35,477 nt of DNA from Chloroflexota bacterium (GTDB taxonomy: Bacteria; Chloroflexota; Dehalococcoidia; JACPQD01): positions 1 to 35,477 of the forward strand of contig JACPQD010000023.1 of the NCBI GenBank assembly GCA_016190665.1, read 5' to 3'. This document shows, in pieces, positions 1 to 6,862 of the stretch; the first letter of the stretch is position 1, and each line of letters starts with the position of its first letter. The notes beneath the pieces were generated by a model that was not told where the DNA came from, made no database searches, and was given only the letters and a program-made list of their open reading frames with translations. Both the position numbers and the translations under genes were made by a program.

Positions 1-156
1 AAACGGTGGCGACCCGGCGCAGAAGACGCGTTCTTCAGCCCCAAACGGTTCTTCTGACCGACGACCGCCCCACCAGGAGGCCAAAAACGACCCCGTCTTG
101 CCACCACAACCCGACTGCGCCAGATTACTCACGGATTTGGGCCCCGACCCCTACCC

Positions 157-186
157 TTGACACCATCCCGCCCTCAGTGTTAGATT
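157..186 (+). promoter_or_regulatory. Candidate sigma70 promoter of the flavoprotein gene
   Basis: TTGACA at 157-162 is followed, after 18 bases, by TAGATT at 181-186, a 4/6 match to the -10 consensus. It lies about 80 bases upstream of the flavoprotein start at 269. The first 268 bases otherwise hold no convincing gene. This is a pattern match only. Confidence 0.4.
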
Positions 187-268
187 AACGCCGTTGACAC
201 TTGGCGGCAGGCGCCCGGCAGCGGTTTGCCTGTCGCCAGGGCAGTTTGACTAACTGGCAGGTGACGAA

Positions 269-1777
269 ATGTACGTGACAAGGGGTTCGAAATGGGACAC
301 AACAGCCGAGGTGGTCGTCATTGGCTACGGGGGGTCCGGCGCCGTGGCGGCGATCACGGCCGCCGAGAACGGGGCAGAGGCCATCATCCTGGAGAAGCAG
401 CCTCGTGAAAGTCATCATACAAACACGAGTATGTCTGGAGGCATCTACCTCACGCCGACCGACCCGAAAAGCGCGGAGGAATACCTGACGGCGCTGAACC
501 GGGTCGGGAAGGGCATCTCCTGGACGGACCGGGCATCGATGAAAGCCTGGGCGGAATATGCGGCGACGGGCAGGGCATGGGTTGAGACCAGGGGCGGGGA
601 CATATACGCGGCGCCGGCCGCCGGCCTGCACCCTCAGCTCCCCGGTGGCGCCCTGATCTCCAAGCATCGCTTCGTCGGCATGGGGATCGGCATGGCGAAA
701 TTCCTCGATGCTGCGGTCAAGGCCAGGAAGATCCCGGTCCTCTATGAGACGACCGCGACGCACTTGCTCACCAATCTCAGGGGACGCGTTGTCGGAGTCG
801 AGGTGCAGACACGCCAGGACGGGCGCACGCAGAGGCGTCGGATAAGGGCGTTGAAGGGCGTCGTTCTGGCCTCCGGAGGCTTCGAGTTCGACGAGCAAAT
901 GAAGCTGAACTACCTCATGTGTTACCCCGTCTATTTCAGCGGCGCCCCGGCCAACACCGGGGACGGCATACGCATGGCGCTGGAGGTGGGCGCCCGTCTC
1001 TGGCACATGAACTGCGTGGCGGCTTTCCTGGCGATGAAGTTCCCCAGTGTCCCGGTCGCCTTTCACCTCGATTTCCTGGGCAGGTCCCAACTGGGGAAGG
1101 CCCCCGGCAAGACGGAAAACGACATTCCGATTCGGTCCGGCCACATCATCGTCGACCGGCACGGCGAGCGCTACACGAGCGAGAACGTCAAAGGCCACGC
1201 CTTCTTTTATGAGCTTCCGCTCTTCGATACGCATCGCCTGGTCTACCCCAGAGTGCCGAGCTACTTTGTCTTCGATCGCAAGAGGCTCGAAAACGGACCG
1301 CTGCCGACAATCACCTCGGGCGCCGCGGGACGCACGCGCATCTATCAGTGGAGCCCCGACAACAGCCGCGAGATTGAGCAGGGCTGGATTGTAACCGCCG
1401 ACACCGTCCGGTCTCTCGCCCGAAAGATAGGCGTCCCCGCAGACTCGCTGGAAAGAACGGTGAAGACTTTCAACCGGTATTGCGAGAAGGGTCGGGACCC
1501 GGATTTCAGCAGGCGGGCGGAGGAGCTCATACCGCTGGAGAGCCCTCCCTACTGCGCGGTCCCGCTTTGGCCCGGCGGACCGAACACCCAGGGCGGCCCG
1601 CAGCGTAACAGCCGGGCGCAGATTCTGAACGCGGACGGCAACCCCATCCCCGGGCTCTATGGCTGCGGCGAACTGGGCTGCGTCTATGCCATGCTCTACC
1701 CGGGAGGGGGTGGAAACCTTACGGATTGCTTTGCCTACGGACGGATCGCCGGCGAGAGCGCGGCCCGGGGCAAATAG
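269..1777 (+). CDS. FAD-dependent oxidoreductase, fumarate reductase/flavocytochrome c-like flavoprotein
   Basis: 502-aa soluble flavoprotein of the FAD_binding_2 family (fumarate reductase, urocanate reductase, 3-ketosteroid dehydrogenase relatives). The N-terminal Rossmann fold is clear: the GxGxxG dinucleotide motif is G19-Y-G21-G-S-G24, and E42 at the end of the second strand would bind the FAD ribose. The C-terminal GGGGNLTDCFAYGRIAGESA segment is the second FAD contact seen throughout the family. There is no signal peptide, heme motif or membrane segment, so it is probably a cytoplasmic reductase or dehydrogenase of unknown substrate. The start ATG at 269 has AGGTG about 5 bases upstream. 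The next gene, about 300 bases downstream in the same direction, is a UGSC selenoprotein, so the two may form a redox pair, although a repeat element separates them. Substrate specificity cannot be read from the sequence. Confidence 0.88.
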   Translation: MYVTRGSKWDTTAEVVVIGYGGSGAVAAITAAENGAEAIILEKQPRESHHTNTSMSGGIYLTPTDPKSAEEYLTALNRVGKGISWTDRASMKAWAEYAATGRAWVETRGGDIYAAPAAGLHPQLPGGALISKHRFVGMGIGMAKFLDAAVKARKIPVLYETTATHLLTNLRGRVVGVEVQTRQDGRTQRRRIRALKGVVLASGGFEFDEQMKLNYLMCYPVYFSGAPANTGDGIRMALEVGARLWHMNCVAAFLAMKFPSVPVAFHLDFLGRSQLGKAPGKTENDIPIRSGHIIVDRHGERYTSENVKGHAFFYELPLFDTHRLVYPRVPSYFVFDRKRLENGPLPTITSGAAGRTRIYQWSPDNSREIEQGWIVTADTVRSLARKIGVPADSLERTVKTFNRYCEKGRDPDFSRRAEELIPLESPPYCAVPLWPGGPNTQGGPQRNSRAQILNADGNPIPGLYGCGELGCVYAMLYPGGGGNLTDCFAYGRIAGESAARGK

Positions 1778-1837
1778 GAGCGTTTTCGGCGGCCTGAAGG
1801 TCTTACCGCAGAGGGCTTCGGCGGCTTGGTGAGAATA

Positions 1838-1846
1838 TGGTATACT
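1838..1846 (+). promoter_or_regulatory. Candidate extended -10 promoter upstream of the selenoprotein gene
   Basis: TGGTATACT fits an extended -10 element (TGn plus TATACT) without a good -35. It lies between the flavoprotein stop and the palindromic element at 1948-2062, about 250 bases before the UGSC gene. It could give the selenoprotein gene its own transcript through the repeat element. Weak evidence. Confidence 0.3.
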
Positions 1847-1947
1847 ACGGCTATCCAAAGGTATTTCAGAATCCATCAAGCCGGTCACCAGCTCCGCCAA
1901 GAGCCTGCCCCTTCGAAAACTCAGGGCAAGCTCTGAACGAAGTGACG

Positions 1948-2062
1948 GGATGAAAACTCTGTTGCTATACCCCGCACTGAAGTACGGGGTATAGGACGCC
2001 GTTCCTTGAAGGCTATACCGCGTACTTTAGTGCGCGGTATTCGAGAAGCCCATTTTCGTACC
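1948..2062 (+). repeat. Palindromic MITE-like element, copy A
   Basis: This 115-bp element fills most of the 316-bp gap 1778-2093. It contains the palindrome CTATACCCCG..CGGGGTATAG (1965-1994) and a second palindrome ATACCGCG..CGCGGTAT around 2016-2040, separated by about 20 bases. Its ends, GGATGAAAA (1948-1956) and TTTTCGTACC (2053-2062), are imperfect inverted repeats. The same two palindromes occur at 18457-18550, where the termini are perfect. It is a non-coding dispersed element; no transposase is present. It ends about 30 bases before the selenoprotein start, so it lies in that gene's leader. Confidence 0.75.
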
Positions 2063-2093
2063 AAGCTTGTGTTCAAAGAGGAGGAATCATCGC

Positions 2094-3806
2094 ATGGCAG
2101 AAGGCTACGAAGTAGTTTGGCCGCTGGGGAAATCGGTCTCCGAGTCGGTCCCACTGGCGGATCGAAGCCAGAGCCTCGCCGGGAAGACCGTGTGCGAGGT
2201 GTGGGACCAGATCTTTCGCGGCGACGAGATGTTCGCCGTTCTTCGCGAGGAGCTGCCCAGGAAGTTCCCGGGCATCAAATTCGTGGAGTACAGCCAATTC
2301 GGCAACACGACGGGCCGTCAGGAGAGGCAGGTCGTGGCGGCGCTGCCCGAGAAGGTGAAGCAGCACAAGTGCGATGCCGTCATCTCCGGCGTGGGCGCCT
2401 GAGGTAGCTGCACGCCCGCAGTGGTGCGGGCCAGCGCGGCAGCCGAGAAGGCGGGGGTGCGCACCGTCTCCATAGTGGCCAGCGGTTTTGTGAGGCAGGC
2501 GGGGGCCATCGCCAAGGCGATGGGCGTCGAAAACATGGCTGTCGCCGAGTACCCCGGGGTGCCCATGGTGGACAGCCCGGAGGAGTTGCAGCGCAAGGTG
2601 CGGGAGGTCGTCGCCGGGAACATCATCAAGGGCCTCACTACGCCCATGAAGAGCGCCCCCAGCGCCGCTGAGCCGGGGCCGCGCGATATCGTCTTCCGGG
2701 GTTCGATGGATGAGGTCAACCAGTTCTTCTACAAGAATATGTGGTCGGAGGGGCTGCCCATCATACCCCCGACCGTCGACCGTGTGGAGAAGTTCCTCCG
2801 CTATACGGACCGCTCGCCCGATGAGGTGCTGGGCGCGCTCCTGCCGGAGAACCGCCAGGCCACCGTCTGGAACGTGGCCGTCAACGGCGTCATGGCGGGC
2901 TGCCGGCCCGAGTACATGCCGATTCTGCTAGCCGTCGTGGAGTGCATCTCCGACCCTGAATGGCGCATCGAGGACGCGGGGAGCACCCCGGGCTGGGAGC
3001 CGCTCATCATCCTCAACGGCCCGATCATGAAGGAGCTGGACTTCAACTATGGCGCCTCGGTGATGCGCGTGGGCCGGCAGGCCAACACCAGCATCGGCCG
3101 CTTCCTGAGGCTCTATATGCGGAACATCCCCGGGCTGCGCATACCGCCGGGCCTCACCGACAAGGGAAGCATCGCCTACACCTTCAATGTGGTGCTGGCG
3201 GAGAACGAGGACGCCGTCAAGGAGATGGGCTGGGAGCCCTTCAGCGTCGACCGCGGCTTCAAGGCGGGGGACAACGTGGTCACGGTGCAGAGCTGCATCT
3301 CCATCAGCCCTCCGACGTATTCCGGTGGCAGCACGGCCATCGAGCACATGGAGACCCTCGCCGAGCTGATCGGACGGCGCTCGATGGGCTACTGGACGGG
3401 GATCGCAGCGCGCAACGGCAAGTCCTTCCCGCTCTTCTGCCTGGGGCCGAGCATCGCCGGCGTCATCGCTAAAGGTGGTTGGAAGAAGGACGATATCCGG
3501 AAGTACCTGTATGACAACTGCAAAGCTCAGGCGGGGCACCTGGAGAAGCTGGCCTGGTACACCAGCGGCAGCAAGCTGACCTTCTGCGAGTGCTACCGGC
3601 AAGGCGCGGTATCGAAGGACTTCTGCGAGTCCGAGGACCCGGAACGCATGGTGCCCATCTTCCTGCGTCCCGACTGGATCGAGATCGTCGTCTCCGGCGA
3701 CCCCGGCCGCAACCAGAGCAAGGGCTACATGCAGAACCAGAAGCAAGGGCCGCCCGTGAGCCGGAAGATTCAGTTGCCGGCAAAGTGGCGGGAGATGAGG
3801 GGGTAA
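2094..3806 (+). CDS. UGSC family selenoprotein (Sec at UGA 2400-2402)
   Basis: One 570-aa protein read through an in-frame UGA at codon 103. Before it the frame ends ..CDAVISGVGA and after it continues GSCTPAVVRAS, giving U-G-S-C, the signature of the UGSC family of (seleno)proteins. The downstream segment (2403-3806) has no plausible start of its own: the first GTG (2421) has no ribosome site and lies inside the hairpin. The start ATG at 2094 has GAGGAGG 9 bases upstream. Residues 1 to about 195 form the Sec domain; about 200-570 form a second domain rich in conserved-looking Cys (AGCRPEY, VQSC, FCECYRQ). It is probably a cytoplasmic thiol/selenol redox enzyme, but the reaction is unknown to me. 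The upstream flavoprotein may be its electron partner (inference). UGA ends other genes here, so recoding would be local. No selA, selB, selC or selD gene is in the window. Confidence 0.88.
2400..2443 (+). promoter_or_regulatory. SECIS-like hairpin immediately after the selenocysteine UGA
   Basis: A perfect 7-bp stem GCCCGCA (2414-2420)/TGCGGGC (2425-2431) closes a 4-base loop GTGG. A lower 5-bp stem GCTGC (2407-2411)/GCAGC (2439-2443) can form across an internal loop. The apical loop starts 19 bases after the UGA, and its first base is G. As I recall them, the rules for bacterial SECIS elements are an apical loop about 16-37 bases after the UGA and a G within the first two loop positions. 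It lies within the coding sequence, as bacterial SECIS elements do. SelB binding is inferred. Confidence 0.75.
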
Positions 3807-3822
3807 CTTCAGAGAGGTCTGG

Positions 3823-3850
3823 TGTGTTGCCGCCGCCCGGCGGCAACACA
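3823..3850 (+). terminator. Perfect 12-bp hairpin after the selenoprotein gene
   Basis: TGTGTTGCCGCC (3823-3834) pairs exactly with GGCGGCAACACA (3839-3850) around the loop GCCC. It sits 17 bases after the selenoprotein stop, so it is a candidate transcription terminator or mRNA-end stabiliser. No T-run follows; instead the ribosome site AGGAGA of the next (frameshifted) gene begins 2 bases later. Confidence 0.5.
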
Positions 3851-3861
3851 CAGGAGAAGAG

Positions 3862-4189
3862 TTGGAAAGGCCACTGCTCAGTGGGATCCAGGTCAGCATC
3901 AAGCGAAGAGATTACCGTTTCTCTGCGCATGCCGTTGCCCGGATAACTGAGAGGGACATAACTGTTGAAGAATGTAGAGGCAGCTCTCTTGGGCGATTCT
4001 GCGCAGGTTATCGAGGATTATCCTGAGGACCCTCGCCGAGCCAGTTGCCTGGTTTTCGGCATGACAAGAGACCGACGGCCGCTACACGTGCAATGCACAT
4101 ATCCGCCTTATGTGGCCATCATAACTGCATATGAGCCCAAACCCGACGAGTGGATTGACTGGAGGATAAGGAAGGGGGGAGGAGAATGA
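3862..4189 (+). pseudogene. DUF4258 family protein (toxin-like), frameshifted
   Basis: The family N-terminus is read from a TTG at 3862, preceded by AGGAGA, giving ..DYRFSAHAVARITERDITVEE. The rest, EAALLGDSAQVIEDYPEDP to the stop at 4187-4189, is in the +1 frame. Dropping one base (T3973, changing GAATGTAGAG to GAAGTAGAG) restores a continuous DUF4258 protein of about 108 aa. DUF4258 proteins are small, RelE-like-sized partners of YgiT-type zinc-finger proteins. The stop overlaps the start of the next gene (ATGA, 4186-4189), the usual layout of such pairs. A short TTG start at 3965 could express only the C-terminal 74 residues. The frameshift may be an inactivating mutation or a sequencing error; the sequence alone does not decide. 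Confidence 0.72.
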
Positions 4190-4422
4190 AGAACTGCCCG
4201 ATGTGCGGCGGCAAGCTCGAAGATAAGACGGTGACGCATCCTCAGGAATACAAGGGGAAACTTGTGATCCTGGAGAACGTGCCTGCCGAAGTCTGCCAGC
4301 AATGCGGGGAAGTGCTCTTTCGCCCCGAGGTGGTGGAGAAGATGCAGCGGCTCGTGTGGTCAGAGGCGGAACCCAGGCGCACCACCTGTCTGCCGGTCTA
4401 CGATCTGGCGGAGGCGGGATAG
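4186..4422 (+). CDS. YgiT-type zinc finger protein (MqsA-like antitoxin N-domain), copy 1
   Basis: 78-aa protein with two CxxC pairs, CPMC (residues 4-7) and CQQC (near 38-41), separated by a segment that contains YKGKLVILENVPAEV. This is the YgiT/MqsA-type zinc-binding domain, which in toxin-antitoxin modules is the antitoxin part. It lacks the C-terminal HTH of full MqsA, so DNA binding is not evident. It overlaps the DUF4258 stop by 4 bases (ATGA) and has a GGGGGAGGAG ribosome site, which points to translational coupling with its toxin-like partner. A nearly identical copy lies at 5116-5352; within the coding part I see only two amino-acid differences, near the first CxxC. Confidence 0.85.
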   Translation: MKNCPMCGGKLEDKTVTHPQEYKGKLVILENVPAEVCQQCGEVLFRPEVVEKMQRLVWSEAEPRRTTCLPVYDLAEAG

Positions 4423-4476
4423 ACCCCTCGCCGCAACCTTGGACTGCGGGCCAAAAGGCGGAGGGGGAAGCGGGAG

Positions 4477-4716
4477 ATGACCCGTCAAGATCGAATTATC
4501 GTCGACCCGGAGATCATGCATGGCAAGCCGGTGATAAAGGGCACCCGGATTCCGGTCTACGTGGTGCTCAATCTGCTGGCTGGCGGGCTCAAGCCCGAAG
4601 AGGCGCTGACAGAATACCCGGACCTGGCCAGCGAAGACATCCTCGCTTGCCTGGAGTACGCCGCGGAACTGGCGCAGGAGGAGGTGGGGATACTTGAGGC
4701 CGAAGGGATTAGATGA
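4477..4716 (+). CDS. DUF433 domain protein, putative antitoxin
   Basis: 79-aa protein with the typical DUF433 opening: IIVDPEIMHGKPVIKGTRIP followed by a helical half (LLAGGLKPEEALTEYPDLA). DUF433 proteins are winged-helix-like and are commonly the antitoxin partner of PIN-like DUF5615 proteins. That partner follows here with a 4-base ATGA overlap at 4713-4716. The start ATG at 4477 has GGGAG directly upstream. The pair sits between the two YgiT copies and so looks inserted into, or recombined with, a DUF4258-YgiT cassette. Confidence 0.83.
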   Translation: MTRQDRIIVDPEIMHGKPVIKGTRIPVYVVLNLLAGGLKPEEALTEYPDLASEDILACLEYAAELAQEEVGILEAEGIR

Positions 4717-5070
4717 GCCCCAATGTCCTGTTGGACGAGAACCTGCCACCCGGGTTGGCAGCGGATCTACGGGCTTTGGGCTACGACGCCACGCATGTGA
4801 GAGAGGCGGGCCTCAAGGGGCGCAGGGACTCAGAGGTGATTGCCTTCGCCTGTACAACGCGACGCTGCCTCATCACTCTCGATGCCGACTTTGCTGACCT
4901 CCGGCGCTACCCATTGGGTAGCCACTGCGGTATCATTCGGCCCTTCGAGTATCGTCTTCGGCACACTGCGTTCCTTGCTGCCCAGGCTCAGCGAGTTGCC
5001 CATCGAGAGGGGCGCGCTCGTCGTTACGGACGGCAGGCGGTTCAGGGTCAGGTTCCCGAGTCCCTTGTGA
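4713..5070 (+). pseudogene. DUF5615 PIN-like toxin, frameshifted
   Basis: The 5' part encodes MSPNVLLDENLPPGLAADLR and ..LITLDADFADLRRYP, the acidic-motif half of DUF5615 PIN-like proteins (LDEN and LDADF carry the expected acidic residues). After HCGII the original frame loses family character and would run on to 5144. The +1 frame continues convincingly as PSSIVFGTLRSLLPRLSELP to ..DGRRFRVRFPSPL and stops at 5068-5070. Removing one C from the CCC run at 4941-4943 joins both parts into a normal-length protein of about 118 aa. It is therefore either a recent one-base insertion or a sequencing error in a C run. In these proteins the PIN-like fold is expected to be an RNase; activity here is doubtful if the frameshift is real. 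Confidence 0.72.
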
Positions 5071-5077
5071 ATCGGGC

Positions 5078-5119
5078 GAGTGGACCGACTGGAGAACCGG
5101 GAGGGCAGGTGGACGATGA
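5078..5119 (+). pseudogene. 3' stub of a second DUF4258 gene
   Basis: In the frame ending at TGA 5117-5119 the sequence reads EWTDWRTGRAGGR. It matches the end of the DUF4258 gene at 4145-4189, which reads EWIDWRIRKGGGE. The stop overlaps the next ATG as ATGA, just as in the first cassette. Only about 13 codons remain, directly after the DUF5615 stop (5070). It is the scar of a duplicated DUF4258-YgiT cassette whose toxin gene has been replaced or deleted. Confidence 0.65.
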
Positions 5120-5352
5120 AGAGATGTCCCATGTGCCGGGGTAAGCTCGAAGATAAGACGGTGACACATCCTCAGGAATACAAGGGGAAACTTGTGATCC
5201 TGGAGAACGTGCCTGCCGAAGTCTGTCAGCAGTGCGGGGAGGTGCTGTTCCGCCCCGAAGTGGTGGAGAAGATGCAGCGGCTAGTGTGGTCAGAGGCGGA
5301 GCCCAGGCGCACCACCTGTCTGCCGGTCTACGATCTGGCGGAGGCGGGATAG
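5116..5352 (+). CDS. YgiT-type zinc finger protein, copy 2
   Basis: 78-aa near-duplicate of the protein at 4186-4422, starting MKRCPMCRGK, with the same two CxxC zinc-ligand pairs and an identical C-terminal half. I chose ATG 5116 over an in-frame upstream start because it matches copy 1, has AGGTGG upstream, and keeps the ATGA overlap with the DUF4258 stub. The DNA differs at only a handful of mostly synonymous positions, so the duplication is recent. Its DUF4258 partner is reduced to a stub, so it may be an orphan antitoxin. Confidence 0.83.
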   Translation: MKRCPMCRGKLEDKTVTHPQEYKGKLVILENVPAEVCQQCGEVLFRPEVVEKMQRLVWSEAEPRRTTCLPVYDLAEAG

Positions 5353-5363
5353 AAGACTAACAC

Positions 5364-5576
5364 ATGGAAATCCTTTACGACCCCGAGACAGACTCTATGG
5401 ACATCGAGTTCCAGAAGGGCAAATACGAGGTTAGCCATGAAATCGCCGATGGGGTGATTATTGACTACACAAAGGACGGCCAGATAATCTCCATCGAGAT
5501 TCTGAATGCCTCCAAGCGGATGCCAAAAGAGAGCATCTCCGGGCTGTTCGTCAAGTTGCCCCAAAAGCTCGCGTAG
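5364..5576 (+). CDS. DUF2283 domain protein
   Basis: 70-aa protein that opens MEILYDPETDSMDIEF and continues with EIADGVIIDYTKDGQIISIE and EILNAS. This is the all-beta pattern typical of DUF2283, a small family often found beside DUF4258 or other toxin-like genes. The molecular role is unknown; an antitoxin-like or immunity-type role is inferred from context. It starts 11 bases after the second YgiT gene and is probably co-transcribed with it. No strong ribosome site is seen. Confidence 0.8.
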   Translation: MEILYDPETDSMDIEFQKGKYEVSHEIADGVIIDYTKDGQIISIEILNASKRMPKESISGLFVKLPQKLA

Positions 5577-5677
5577 TCTCAACTGGAACAACCACAGTCA
5601 GATGGATTCGCCGGTGGCCGCGGCGGCGGCCGCCGGCGTACGTTTGCAGCCGAGGGGAAAAGATGCCGCCTATCCTA

Positions 5678-5706
5678 TTGACAAAGCGTATCAATAGTGA
5701 TACGAT
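5678..5706 (+). promoter_or_regulatory. Strong promoter with a palindromic operator in its spacer
   Basis: TTGACA (5678-5683), a 17-base spacer and TACGAT (5701-5706) form a near-consensus sigma70 promoter. The spacer and -10 contain a perfect inverted repeat CGTATCA-ATAG-TGATACG (5687-5704), ideally placed for a repressor to block RNA polymerase. The downstream operon encodes a DUF4160 protein and an HTH protein, so autoregulation by the HTH protein, as in toxin-antitoxin operons, is the likely arrangement (inference). Confidence 0.7.
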
Positions 5707-5745
5707 AACCATGGCCGTTCTCCCTCTGCGGTCTGAGTGGCCGAC

Positions 5746-5940
5746 ATGACCAGGAAGAAGTGTCGCGGCTATGTATTCGTGGCCTACAAGGGCGACCACC
5801 CACCGTATCATATTCACATTCAGAGGGAAGGAGTAGAGATAGGCCGCTGGGATATTGAGAACCAGCGACCTATGGATGGCTTTCCTCTCAACAAGCGACT
5901 GAGAGACGCTCTGAAGAAGATGGGCTATCTGTTGGAGTAA
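5746..5940 (+). CDS. DUF4160 family protein (toxin-like)
   Basis: 64-aa protein with the family core: GYVFVAYKGDHPPYHIHIQR followed by GVEIGRWDIENQRPMDG. The H-P-P-Y-H-I-H pattern resembles the HPPPHFHV signature of DUF4160. These small proteins typically pair with DUF2442 proteins in toxin-antitoxin-like modules; the biochemical activity is unknown. I chose ATG 5746, which gives the usual family N-terminus; an in-frame GTG at 5737 is possible. It follows an operator-bearing promoter and ends 3 bases before the HTH partner gene. Confidence 0.75.
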   Translation: MTRKKCRGYVFVAYKGDHPPYHIHIQREGVEIGRWDIENQRPMDGFPLNKRLRDALKKMGYLLE

Positions 5941-5943
5941 TCC

Positions 5944-6822
5944 ATGCCGAGGAAGATAAAGGAAGATGCTGCGACCTACGTGACCGACGCTGGCGTCGCT
6001 TCGACCTGCCTGGTGACGGGCCAACGCGCTCTCGCGGACGCGCTTCGCAAAAGGCTTGGAGGGGCGAAGCTCCAAGTGAGGAACCAGCTTGCCGACGTCA
6101 TCGGCGACCGGGATTGCAGCCTATATGTTATTGACACGAGAGTGGGGGATATGAAGCTCTGGCCGGCGCTCGTCCTGAAAGATAGACACGCGGAATCCAG
6201 GCGCTGGCTGTTCCTTGTGCCGAAATCGTCGGACGCTGCGTGCCGGACCCCGATGCCTCCGAACAGCATGTCTCTCGAACTGACGCGTTCGACCGAGGAA
6301 CTCACTGATTCCATCGAGAAGCTCGTGGACCCAGAATCGCGGACTCGAATCGCGGAGGTGATCTACGTGGCGGGCATTGAAGCTTTCTTCATCAGGATGG
6401 GGAATGCCAGAACCTACCTGTTGCCCTTAAGGGAACTCGCCGAGGTGGATTCGTCCCCTGTCATCCGGACGTCCGTGGCCAGGGACCGTCAGTATTTCCG
6501 GGTCATGCAGGCGTCTGGCAATCGCCTCGAGGTCCCCTGGGATGTCATCCTGTATCACTGTGAGCCGGAGTACGAATACTACAAAGGCAAGCAGCCCCTT
6601 GAAGACGACTCTACCAGGAGGATCGGCGAGAAAGTGCGACAGATGCGAATGGCCAGAGGGCTGTCCGTCGAGGCGCTGGCCAGGAAAGCTGGCATGCAGC
6701 GTCCCAACCTGAGCCGCCTCGAACACGGCAAGCACCGCCCCTCGCTGGAGACCCTTGAGCGGGTGGCGAGGGCGCTTGGGGTGGGGGTGGCGGAGATGGT
6801 GGCGGGGGGCGATCGTGGATGA
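5944..6822 (+). CDS. DUF2442-like and XRE-type HTH regulator, putative antitoxin
   Basis: 292-aa protein. Residues 1 to about 135 are unrecognised. About 137-210 (AEVIYVAGIEAFFIRMGNAR to VPWDVILYH) resemble the small beta domain DUF2442. About 227-287 are a clear XRE/Cro HTH (GEKVRQMRMARGLSVEALAR, NLSRLEHGKHRPSLETLERV). It is translated 3 bases after the DUF4160 gene, and its GGAG site lies inside that gene's end. The arrangement of toxin-like gene then DNA-binding partner, behind a promoter with a palindrome at 5687-5704, fits an autoregulated toxin-antitoxin operon. The extra N-terminal domain is longer than in usual DUF2442 antitoxins and may be a sensor. Confidence 0.72.
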   Translation: MPRKIKEDAATYVTDAGVASTCLVTGQRALADALRKRLGGAKLQVRNQLADVIGDRDCSLYVIDTRVGDMKLWPALVLKDRHAESRRWLFLVPKSSDAACRTPMPPNSMSLELTRSTEELTDSIEKLVDPESRTRIAEVIYVAGIEAFFIRMGNARTYLLPLRELAEVDSSPVIRTSVARDRQYFRVMQASGNRLEVPWDVILYHCEPEYEYYKGKQPLEDDSTRRIGEKVRQMRMARGLSVEALARKAGMQRPNLSRLEHGKHRPSLETLERVARALGVGVAEMVAGGDRG

Positions 6823-6862
6823 AACGGTTCCCGGCTACCAGACACGGCAATCCCGACAAATG

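Noticed and set aside
6..188. A 60-codon plus-strand open frame at the window start
   Set aside because: Arg/Pro-rich low-complexity translation with no domain; it overlaps the candidate promoter at 157-186.
185..1900. A 571-codon minus-strand open frame over the flavoprotein gene
   Set aside because: Shadow of the GC-rich coding frame: the plus-strand protein has clear FAD motifs, the minus-strand one has none.
2421..3806. A separate gene starting at GTG 2421
   Set aside because: No ribosome site; the start lies in the SECIS-like loop; the upstream in-frame part completes the UGSC motif, so it is the second part of one gene.
3965..3975. Programmed +1 frameshift in the DUF4258 gene
   Set aside because: No slippery run or stop-codon context typical of programmed +1 shifting at the junction; a simple insertion explains it.
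5071..5144. Extension of the DUF5615 frame to 5144
   Set aside because: After about 4940 this frame loses family similarity and runs over the DUF4258 stub and the start of the second YgiT gene; the +1 frame ends properly at 5070.
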